A DNA stretch of 64,000 nucleotides from positions 1 through 64,000 of the forward strand of contig DATHKR010000172.1 in the NCBI GenBank assembly GCA_035489015.1, given 5' to 3'. The stretch is from DATFRY01 sp035489015. Its GTDB lineage: Bacteria > Myxococcota_A > Polyangia > Haliangiales > Haliangiaceae. Shown here piece after piece: positions 57,455 to 64,000 of this stretch. Within the stretch, counting starts at the first letter, position 1, and each line of letters begins with the position of its first letter. The translations under genes were made by a program, and so were the position numbers. Under the pieces are notes generated by a model. It was not told the origin of the DNA, ran no database searches, and saw nothing but the letters and a program-made list of their open reading frames with translations.

Positions 57455-59449
57455 CTAGCGGCTGTTCATGAGGTTGAAGTACGGGTCCACGATGTTGGTC
57501 GCGGTCATGATCAGCGATGAGCGCCCGAACAGGATCGGGTTGCTGTTCCAGTCGCTCCGCCACAGCAGGATGTCGTCGCGCGCGTTGCCGTCGAAGCGCC
57601 CCACCAGCGGGTTGGACGCCTGGATGCCGGCGTAGTTGGGTTGCGGCGCGGTCAGGGTCGGGTCGAGAATCGACATCGACCGGTCGGTGTACGAGCCGTC
57701 GCCGTTGCTGAACAGGATCCCCAGCGCCTGGGGCGACCCGTAGTCGATCAGCATGACGTCGGTGAGCAGATCGCCGTTGAAGTCACCCGCGATCTTGGTG
57801 ACCTCCTGGCGGTTGATGCCCGGCGCGGTCCGGTTGGACTTGGTGAAGGTGCCCACCCGGTTGCCCGGCGTGCTGTCCGAGAAGTAGACCGGCGCGCTCC
57901 CCCACCCCGGCCGCCACAGGAGGACACCCGATCGGTTCGGCACTCCGAAGCGGCCGACGATCTTCGAGGAAGCCGGATCGTTGATCCAGTTCTCGGCCCC
58001 GGCGTGGTTGACGTTGGTGATGACGAAGCCGCCGCTGCCGTTGCCGAAGTAGATCGGGGTGGAGAACCAGCCTTCCTTCCACAGCGCGACGTCGGTGAGG
58101 CCGTCGCCGTCGTAGTCGCCGGGCAGACGGTTGGCGTCGACGTCGGTGAGCCAGCGCTGGCCGGCCGGCAGCGCCGTCGACACCACGGTGAACGGGTTGC
58201 GGCCGTTGCCCATGAGCACCACCGCCTGCGTCGAGCCCGGCGTCCACAGGAGCAGGTCGGCGGCCGCGTCCGCGTTGAACCGCCCGACGATCCGCCCGGC
58301 CGGGGCCACCAGGTCCGCATTCTGCGTGTGCTGCACGGGGGTGAAGAAGCCGTTGCCGTTCGAGTAGTAGGTGACGGTGTCGCCCTGGAGGAGCGCGTCG
58401 GCCAGGAGGATGTCCGCGCGCCCGTCGCCGTCAAAGTCGCCGACCAGCTTGACCGCGCCGGGCATCGTGTTGATGCGGTTGTCCGAGAGCAGGCCGTTGA
58501 CGACGTTGAACGAGCCGTTTCCCTGCGAGAAGTAGACCGGGAGGCTGTTCCAGCCCGATCGCCACATGGCCACGTCGGTGCGCCCGTCCCCGTTGAAATC
58601 GCCGAGCAGCCGGTCCGTTCGACTCGACTCGCCGTACACGCGGACGGCGCCCTGCACGTCGCGTGGCGACAGATCGAGCGACGGGGCCAGGGCGCCGCAG
58701 CCAAACCCGGCCGGATAGCCCATGACCGAGTACGGGTCGTAGCTGGTGAGGTTGATCGGGACCGGCGCCTCCGGACAGACGCCCGAGTCGGCCCGCCCGA
58801 ACTCGTGGCGGAAGCCGAGCGCGTGTCCGATCTCGTGGCGGAGGGTTCCCTCGAGCGAGCTCGGAGAGACCTGCGTGTAGGCCAGGTCGAGGTTGACGCG
58901 CAGCGCTCGGCTGGCGCGCGCCATGTTGGGGAAGAACGCCGCCGCGATGAGGTTGTCGCCGTGGATCGGGCGCACGTTGAAGTCGACGCTGGTGCTGGTG
59001 TCGGTGCACCCGGCGCCGTCCTGGGACTTGTCATGATGGAAGTCCACGTTGATCCGGCTCTCCCACGCGCCGGTGGCCGCGTGCATGGCGTTCTCGGTCT
59101 CCGTCCGCCGCGCGCCGAAACCATCGCCGATGCAGTAGCGGATGTTGCGCTGCTGGCCGGGCGACCAGCGCGCGACGATGCCGCTCGTGGTCGGGTGCGC
59201 GGCCAGGCTGCCTGGCTCGCCGCCGCTCGCGGCGAGGAAGTACTCGCGCAGCCCGGCCTCATCGGCAAACAGCAGGTCCCCCTCGACCAGCAAGCCGCCC
59301 TCGAAGGGCACCGCCGACAGCCGGTAGTCGCGCCAGCGCGCCTCCAGGTCATCGCGCGTCGAACCGATCTCGGGGTCGGAGTCGTCCGGCTCCAGGGCGC
59401 ATGCCGAGCATGCGATCATCAGATACAGGGCGAAGCAGGGTCTCTTCAC
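57455..59449 (-). CDS. Metzincin-type metallopeptidase lipoprotein with seven FG-GAP repeats
   Basis: A 664-residue exported protein. A short signal with candidate lipobox cysteines (MIAC, then SAC) leads to a metallopeptidase domain. The zinc motif is HEIGHALGFRH (H205, E206, H209, G212, H215) and the Met-turn is YDPYSVMGYP, both typical of metzincins/matrixins. Residues about 290-660 hold seven FG-GAP/VCBS-like repeats (GDFNGDGRTDVAMWR and variants), enough for one seven-bladed propeller. GTG 59449 is chosen because GAGGAGG lies about 6 bp upstream and the signal begins there; the frame to 59671 adds Arg-rich nonsense. Probably an outer-membrane or secreted protease for feeding on macromolecules or prey. 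Confidence 0.88.
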   Translation of the reverse strand: MKRPCFALYLMIACSACALEPDDSDPEIGSTRDDLEARWRDYRLSAVPFEGGLLVEGDLLFADEAGLREYFLAASGGEPGSLAAHPTTSGIVARWSPGQQRNIRYCIGDGFGARRTETENAMHAATGAWESRINVDFHHDKSQDGAGCTDTSTSVDFNVRPIHGDNLIAAAFFPNMARASRALRVNLDLAYTQVSPSSLEGTLRHEIGHALGFRHEFGRADSGVCPEAPVPINLTSYDPYSVMGYPAGFGCGALAPSLDLSPRDVQGAVRVYGESSRTDRLLGDFNGDGRTDVAMWRSGWNSLPVYFSQGNGSFNVVNGLLSDNRINTMPGAVKLVGDFDGDGRADILLADALLQGDTVTYYSNGNGFFTPVQHTQNADLVAPAGRIVGRFNADAAADLLLWTPGSTQAVVLMGNGRNPFTVVSTALPAGQRWLTDVDANRLPGDYDGDGLTDVALWKEGWFSTPIYFGNGSGGFVITNVNHAGAENWINDPASSKIVGRFGVPNRSGVLLWRPGWGSAPVYFSDSTPGNRVGTFTKSNRTAPGINRQEVTKIAGDFNGDLLTDVMLIDYGSPQALGILFSNGDGSYTDRSMSILDPTLTAPQPNYAGIQASNPLVGRFDGNARDDILLWRSDWNSNPILFGRSSLIMTATNIVDPYFNLMNSR

Positions 59450-59669
59450 GGCGTTCCTCCTCGGCGGGTACACGACCGTCGAAGAGCAACCGACGTGCCG
59501 CCGCGTCGACGGCTCGGCGCGCCTGGTTCCGCGCGTTGCGGAGCGGCGTCCAGGCCGGCTGGCGACAGGCCTCATGGGCGTCCCATGCGACCGACCCGCG
59601 GACGCATGGTCGACCTTCGGGGGCGGCCGTCCCCGCCGCGCCGCCGCCGCTTGCGGTACCTTCGCCGCC

Positions 59670-60761
59670 ATGAGCCCCGCCGCGTCGGACTGGATGATCT
59701 ACGGAGCGAATGGATACACCGGCGAGCTGGTCGCCGAGGAGGCGGTCGCGCGCGGGATGCGGCCGATCCTGGCCGGGCGGCGGGCCGAGGTGCTGGCGCC
59801 GATCGCCGCGCGGCTCGGCCTCGAGCACCGGGTGTTCGAGCTGTCGAGCGGCGAGGAGGTGGCGCGCCAGCTCGGCGGACCGACCGCCGGAGTGAGGGCG
59901 CTCCTGCTCTGCGCCGGGCCGTTCTCTCGCACCAGCGCGCCGGCGGTGGACGGCTGCCTCGCGGCCGGCGTCCACTACCTCGACATCACCGGCGAGATCG
60001 GCGTGTTCGAGGCGTGCCACGCGCGCGGCGACGAGGCGGCGCGGGCCGGCTGCGTGGTGCTACCCGGGGTCGGCTTCGACGTGGTGCCGTCGGACTGCCT
60101 GGCCGCGTCGCTGGCCGCCGCGCTGCCCGGCGCCACCGAGCTGGCCCTCGCGTTCCACGGGGCCGCGTCGCCCAGCAAGGGGACCGCCAAGACGATGCTC
60201 GAAGGCATCCCGCACGGCGGCGCGATCCGCCGCGACGGCGTCATCACGGAGGTGCCGCTCGGCTGGAAGACCGCCGAGATCCCGTTCCACGACTCGACCC
60301 GGCTGGCCGTGACGATCCCGTGGGGCGACGTGTCGACCGCCTACTACTCGACTCACATCCCCAACATCGAGGTCTACATGGCGCAGCCGCCCAAGATGAT
60401 CCGCGCCATGAAGATGGCACGGCCGTTTCGCCGGGTGCTCGGGCTCGGCGCGGTCCAGCGCTTCGCCGCGCGCCGGATCGACGCCCGCGTGCAGGGCCCC
60501 GACGCCGCGATGCGCGCGTCGGCGCGCTCGGAGCTGTGGGGCCGCGTGCGCGACGGGTCCGGCCGCGAGGTCGAGGGGACGCTCACGACCCCGGAGGGCT
60601 ATCGCCTGACCGTGCTGTCGTCGCTGGCCAGCGTCGAGCGACTCCTGGCCGGCGGGGTCGCGCCCGGCGCGCACACGCCGTCGACCGCGTTCGGGGCCGA
60701 CTTCGTGGCCGAGATCGAGGGATGCACCCTCCGCGTCCCGGCCGCCCGCCGCGCCGCCTGA
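59670..60761 (+). CDS. Saccharopine dehydrogenase-like NADP-binding oxidoreductase
   Basis: A 363-residue protein with an N-terminal Rossmann motif (YGANGYTG, residues 11-18) and the family segments LLCAGPFSR and DITGEI. This is the group that includes trans-acting enoyl reductases and saccharopine dehydrogenase-like proteins. The substrate is unknown; lysine metabolism is unlikely at this length and without partners. ATG 59670 is the first start preceding the Rossmann strand. It diverges from the metzincin gene across a 220-bp gap in which I see no clear promoter. Confidence 0.85.
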   Translation: MSPAASDWMIYGANGYTGELVAEEAVARGMRPILAGRRAEVLAPIAARLGLEHRVFELSSGEEVARQLGGPTAGVRALLLCAGPFSRTSAPAVDGCLAAGVHYLDITGEIGVFEACHARGDEAARAGCVVLPGVGFDVVPSDCLAASLAAALPGATELALAFHGAASPSKGTAKTMLEGIPHGGAIRRDGVITEVPLGWKTAEIPFHDSTRLAVTIPWGDVSTAYYSTHIPNIEVYMAQPPKMIRAMKMARPFRRVLGLGAVQRFAARRIDARVQGPDAAMRASARSELWGRVRDGSGREVEGTLTTPEGYRLTVLSSLASVERLLAGGVAPGAHTPSTAFGADFVAEIEGCTLRVPAARRAA

Positions 60762-60799
60762 AGCCGGCCAGCCCTGAACCAGAGCGCCCGAACCAGCGC

Positions 60800-60828
60800 T
60801 TGACCGGCGCGAGCCCCGGTGCTATTTC
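60800..60828 (+). promoter_or_regulatory. Putative promoter of the arsR-type operon
   Basis: TTGACC (60800-60805), a 17-bp spacer and TATTTC (60823-60828) precede the ArsR gene. The -35 box and spacing are good and the -10 box is weak. The -10 overlaps the outer arm of the operator dyad, as expected for an autorepressed promoter. Confidence 0.45.
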
Positions 60829-60859
60829 GCTTGTAGGCTAATTAGCCGACTGGCGAAAT
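60824..60859. promoter_or_regulatory. Nested palindromic operator upstream of the ArsR gene
   Basis: A 36-bp dyad: ATTTCGC, 5 bp, GGCTAATTAGCC, 5 bp, GCGAAAT. Inner and outer arms share one centre (between 60841 and 60842) and both are perfect. It ends 2 bp before the start codon at 60862. This is most simply an ArsR-family binding site giving autoregulation. Confidence 0.7.
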
Positions 60860-60861
60860 GA

Positions 60862-61203
60862 ATGGACAACCTCAGCCTCACCTTCGCGGCCCTGGCCGAC
60901 CCGACTCGCCGCGCCATCCTCGCCCGCCTGGCCCGCGGCGAGACGACCGTCACCGAGCTGGCCCGGCCGTTCGACCTGCGCCTGCCGACGGTGTCCAAGC
61001 ACCTCAAGGTGCTCCAGCGGGCCGGCCTGGTCACCCAGTCGCGCGACGCGCAGTGGCGCCCGTGCCGCCTCGAGGCGAAACCGCTGGAGGAAGTGGCCCG
61101 CTGGGCGGAGGCGTTCCGGGCCCACTGGGAGGACCAGTTCCAGCGCCTGGACGCGTACCTCGACGAGGTCACGCCAAGGAGGAAACGTGGAAAGAAGAAA
61201 TGA
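60862..61203 (+). CDS. ArsR family transcriptional regulator
   Basis: A 113-residue winged-helix repressor. The family start LADPTRRAILARLARGE is followed by the recognition-helix segment LRLPTVSKHLKVLQRAGLV. No metal-binding cysteine pair is visible, so it is probably not metal-responsive but of the type linked to SRPBCC (AHSA1) genes. ATG 60862 directly follows the operator; there is no ribosome binding site, so translation may start on a very short or nearly leaderless mRNA. The last codons overlap the next gene. Confidence 0.92.
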   Translation: MDNLSLTFAALADPTRRAILARLARGETTVTELARPFDLRLPTVSKHLKVLQRAGLVTQSRDAQWRPCRLEAKPLEEVARWAEAFRAHWEDQFQRLDAYLDEVTPRRKRGKKK

Positions 61204-61699
61204 CCCCACCCGGCTGTCGCTCCCCTCGGACCTCGAGATCGTCGTGACGCGCGACTTCGACGCGTCGCCGGCCGCGCTCTTCCAGGCGTGGACCGAGCCG
61301 GCCCGGGTCAGGCGATGGGTTCCGTGCCCGACGATGACCATGCCGGTCTGCGAGATCGATCTGCGCGAGGGCGGCCCGTGGCGCTGGGTGCTGCGCGACC
61401 CCGCCACCGGCGTCGACCACCCACTGTCCGGTCACTACACCGACGTCGCGCGGCCCGATCGGCTGGTCTTCACCCGGCGCCACGAGTCGTTTCCCGGCAG
61501 CGACCACGTGGTCACGGTCAGCTTCGTCGAGCGCGGCGGCGTCACGACGGTGAGCCAGGTCTTCCTCCACCCGTCGAAGCAGAGCCGCGACGGCCACCTC
61601 GCGTCGGGCATGGAGGTCGGCCTCGAGGAGACCTGGCTTCGCCTGGCCGACCTGGTCGGAGCGAGCGCGAGCGCGTCCGCCGCGAGGGCGAACCCATGA
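61187..61699 (+). CDS. SRPBCC (AHSA1/START-like) domain protein
   Basis: A 170-residue helix-grip protein of the AHSA1 class, with ATRDFDASPAALFQAWTEP-like start (VTRDFDASPAALFQAWT) and FEGxW-like GGPWRWVL. It would bind a hydrophobic ligand in its cavity. GTG 61187 lies inside the ArsR gene and has AAGGAGGA spaced about 4 bp, so this is a coupled start. ArsR-SRPBCC pairs are common and the SRPBCC protein is often of unknown function. The stop overlaps the next start (ATGA). Confidence 0.88.
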   Translation: MERRNDPTRLSLPSDLEIVVTRDFDASPAALFQAWTEPARVRRWVPCPTMTMPVCEIDLREGGPWRWVLRDPATGVDHPLSGHYTDVARPDRLVFTRRHESFPGSDHVVTVSFVERGGVTTVSQVFLHPSKQSRDGHLASGMEVGLEETWLRLADLVGASASASAARANP

Positions 61700-62094
61700 C
61701 GCGACGAGTGACGATCGCCCTGCCCACCGCGGATCTGCGCCGGGCGTTCCGCTTCCATCGCGAAGGGATGGGCTTCTCCCTCGCCCGCGCGGCGGAGGGC
61801 GACGAGATGCCGGAGCCGGTCGAGCTCGCGCTCAACCCGGACACGCTGCTCATGCTGGTGCCGACCGACGGCTTCCGCCGGGTGATCGGCGACAACACCG
61901 TCGCGACCGGCGGCGTCTCGGAGTGCGTCGTCGGCCTCACCGCGGCGACCGACGCCGAGGTCGACGCCATCGTCGCCCGGGCCGAGGGGGCCGGCGGGAG
62001 CGTGGTGGCCGCGCCGGCGCGTCAGCCATGGGGCTACTCGGCCGCGTTCAAGGACCCGGACGGCCACGTCTGGCTGGTGGTCGCCCGCCCGTAG
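61696..62094 (+). CDS. VOC (glyoxalase/dioxygenase-like) family protein
   Basis: A 132-residue vicinal-oxygen-chelate fold protein with paired beta-alpha-beta-beta-beta units. The end motif FKDPDGHVWLV is typical of the family, and YSAAF precedes it. It starts within the SRPBCC stop (ATGA) and is the third gene of the ArsR operon. Substrate unknown; relatives include bleomycin-resistance and glyoxalase-like proteins. Confidence 0.88.
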   Translation: MTRRVTIALPTADLRRAFRFHREGMGFSLARAAEGDEMPEPVELALNPDTLLMLVPTDGFRRVIGDNTVATGGVSECVVGLTAATDAEVDAIVARAEGAGGSVVAAPARQPWGYSAAFKDPDGHVWLVVARP

Positions 62095-62104
62095 GCCGCG
62101 CCGG

Positions 62105-63907
62105 CTACAGCGCCGGACCCGCGTCCGGTCCCAGCATCGCGCGGCGGATGACCGGGATCGGCGCGCAGCCGTAGGACAGAAACCGGTCGTGGAAGGCCTT
62201 CAGCGAGTAGTCGCTGCCGGCCTTGCCCTTCCAGTCGTCGCGCAGCTTGCGGATCATCAGCTTGCCGAGGGTGTAGTTGAGGTAGCCGGGGTCGAAGGTG
62301 CCGCGGGTCGCCTGCTGGCGCGCGGTCGGCCGCTCGGCGAACGCCTGCGTCTCGAACATGGCCACCGAGTCGCGCACCTTCATCCCGCCGGTGTGCAGCC
62401 CGATCGCCGACAGGAAGCGCACGTCGCGCAGGAGCGCGTCGGTCAGCTGGCCGATTGCCAGCTTCGGGTCGCCGCCGCTGGCGCCCGCCTCGTGCATCAT
62501 CTGCTCGGCGTAGTGGGCCCAGCCCTCCACCGCCGAGTAGGTGCAGAACGATCGCAGCACGCGCGAGCGGGCGCGCTTCTGGTGCAGGTACTGGAGGAAG
62601 TGGCCCGGCCAGACCTCGTGGATCGTGGTGTAGAGGAGGTCGCCGCGCGGCGGGATGTAGGCCTGCTGCTCTCGCCGGGGCCAGGTCGGATCGGGCGGGC
62701 TGATGTAGTAGAACGCCGGCAGCGTCTTCTCCTCGAACACGCCGGGTGCGCTGAGGAACGCGGCGTTCCACCGCATGAAGGGCGGCGACACGCGGACCTC
62801 GGCCACGTCCTCGCTCGGGATCGTCACGATGCTCTTGTCGACCAGGAACTTTCGCATCGCCGCCGCCTGCGTGGTCGCCTCGGCCAGCACTTTGTCCGCG
62901 GCCGGCTTGTCGCGCTTGACCATGTCGACCACCGTCGCGACCGGCTTCTTGGGCTCGATCGCGCGCGCCGACAGCTCGAGGATGGCCAGGTTGTGGGCCA
63001 GGTCCTCCTCGCCGATCCGGCGCAGCCGCGCGAGATCGATCGTCACGCCCTCCTTGGCGGCCAGCATCGCGAGGAAGCGCTCGGGCCCCAGCGCGAAGTC
63101 GTCGGTCGACCGGCGCAGCCGCGCCTTGAGGAAGTCGCGGTACCCGGTCAGCGCCGCGGCGTAGGCGCGCAGCGCGTCGGCCACCTCGGTGCGCACCATC
63201 GGGTCGTCGAGCGCCGTGAACGCCACGGCCACGTCCTTGCGCGCGAAGTCGATCATGCCGTTGATCTGGAGGAGGGCGGTCTCGACCCAGGTGCGCGGCA
63301 TCGCCTCGGGTAGGTTGGCCTGCGCCGCCTCGAGGTACGCCTTGACCGCGCCCGACAGCGCGATCACCGCGCGCGCCCGCTCCCCCAGCGGGGCGTAGTC
63401 GCGCGTGATGTAGTCGGTGAGGGCCAGGCGATCGACGTAGGACATCGGGTTGGTCTTGGGCCAGCGCGCCACCTCGAGGTCGAACCGGTCGCCGCGGATC
63501 TGGGTCAGGATCACCGCGAGCTCGATCGCCTGGTCCGGCTCGAGGTCCGCCGCCGGCACCGCCTCGAACGCCGCCTGCTGCTCCTTCAGCCACGCGGCCT
63601 GCGCGGTCAGCCCGCGCGCCGACACGTCCGGCAGCGCGCCGTCGTACTTGTGGTAGCCGAGGGTCACCGCGACGGTGGGCGACAGCTCGAGGTAGCGGTC
63701 GTAGAACGCGTCGCGGGAGGCGTCGAAGCGCTCGGCCGCGGCGGAGCGGGACGGCGGCGGCGCCTCGGGCGGCGGCGGAGTGACCGGGACGACCGTGCCG
63801 CCGCCGCACGCCACCGCGGCGGCCAGCCCGGCGGCCAGCCCGGCGGCCACGAAGAGGCGACTGCCGCGGGCAGCCGCCCGGGAAACGCTGGCGCGAGCAG
63901 GCGTCAT
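62105..63907 (-). CDS. DUF885 family lipoprotein, putative metallopeptidase
   Basis: A 600-residue exported protein. The signal segment (LFVAAGLAAGLAAAVAC) ends in a lipobox-like AVAC, followed by a proline-rich linker. The DUF885 zinc-type motif is HEVWPGH (H430, E431, H436), followed further on by EGWAHYAE, which supplies the third ligand. Related proteins are annotated as peptidases, but the substrate is unproven. ATG 63907 has no strong ribosome binding site and is chosen for the signal peptide. It converges with the VOC gene (10-bp gap). Confidence 0.9.
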   Translation of the reverse strand: MTPARASVSRAAARGSRLFVAAGLAAGLAAAVACGGGTVVPVTPPPPEAPPPSRSAAAERFDASRDAFYDRYLELSPTVAVTLGYHKYDGALPDVSARGLTAQAAWLKEQQAAFEAVPAADLEPDQAIELAVILTQIRGDRFDLEVARWPKTNPMSYVDRLALTDYITRDYAPLGERARAVIALSGAVKAYLEAAQANLPEAMPRTWVETALLQINGMIDFARKDVAVAFTALDDPMVRTEVADALRAYAAALTGYRDFLKARLRRSTDDFALGPERFLAMLAAKEGVTIDLARLRRIGEEDLAHNLAILELSARAIEPKKPVATVVDMVKRDKPAADKVLAEATTQAAAMRKFLVDKSIVTIPSEDVAEVRVSPPFMRWNAAFLSAPGVFEEKTLPAFYYISPPDPTWPRREQQAYIPPRGDLLYTTIHEVWPGHFLQYLHQKRARSRVLRSFCTYSAVEGWAHYAEQMMHEAGASGGDPKLAIGQLTDALLRDVRFLSAIGLHTGGMKVRDSVAMFETQAFAERPTARQQATRGTFDPGYLNYTLGKLMIRKLRDDWKGKAGSDYSLKAFHDRFLSYGCAPIPVIRRAMLGPDAGPAL

Positions 63908-64000
63908 ACGGCGGCACTCTACACGATAGGATCTGGCGGTGGAGCGCCTGCATGTGGAGGGGGAGCGGGCGGACAGGCCCGGCGCCGGCCAGCGCGCCGC

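Noticed and set aside
60858..61247. Alternative ATG and frame overlapping the ArsR gene
   Set aside because: The translation is Pro/Arg-rich; the frame from 60862 gives a full ArsR winged helix.
62091..62108. Imperfect stem between the VOC and DUF885 genes as a terminator
   Set aside because: Again made of facing TAG codons, with a bulge and no U-tract.

Overview
The window is very GC-rich chromosomal DNA with almost no intergenic space. The likely source is a predatory-type Myxococcota (Polyangia or Haliangiales/Nannocystis-like). Pointers to this are many cysteine-rich lipoproteins, a MYXO-CTERM-like C-terminus, secreted beta-propeller proteins, and an ECF sigma factor carrying an extracytoplasmic domain. 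No tRNA, rRNA, insertion sequence or CRISPR array was seen. The lineage is an inference from gene content, not from a marker gene.

Layout. 532-2728: threonine catabolism pair tdh-kbl. 2758-4607: two-gene ATPase + TOPRIM-like (DUF4276) module with less GC-biased codons, probably a transferred defence cassette. 4615-5580: lipoprotein on the minus strand. 5808-8559: sulfate activation genes cysD and cysN with a degenerate CysC-like tail, followed by a DUF2891 gene, a four-helix membrane protein and a stand-alone CULT (cereblon-type) protein. 10471-17705, minus strand: an RTX + RCC1 surface protein, an ECF sigma factor fused through a membrane helix to a Cys-rich ectodomain, a lipoprotein homologous to that ectodomain, a VC1184-type class V aminotransferase and an acyl-CoA-binding protein.

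17779-54129 is the dominant feature: a 36-kb plus-strand array. It has two paralogous giant lipoproteins (about 1,700 residues) followed by four tandem paralogous SpvB/FG-GAP/RHS proteins (about 2,020-2,050 residues). The RHS proteins share one architecture and differ at the C-terminus after the conserved RHS end motif. Copy 1 ends in an HExxH metallopeptidase-like domain, copy 2 in an unknown domain, copy 3 in a PD-(D/E)xK-like nuclease domain and copy 4 in an unknown small domain with an HDE motif. Small genes in the position of immunity genes follow copies 3 and 4 only. The arrangement resembles a Tc (toxin complex) B/C shell with swappable cargo. It differs in that the shells carry Sec signal peptides and an embedded lipoprotein-type signal, and the upstream partners are lipoproteins. 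I regard this as the candidate undescribed system.

54267-63907: a Fic-family AMPylase-like protein, an ABC exporter on the opposite strand (the pair separated by a perfect 12-bp dyad), a metzincin lipoprotein with seven FG-GAP blades, a saccharopine-dehydrogenase-like reductase, an ArsR-SRPBCC-VOC operon behind a 36-bp nested palindromic operator, and a DUF885 lipoprotein.
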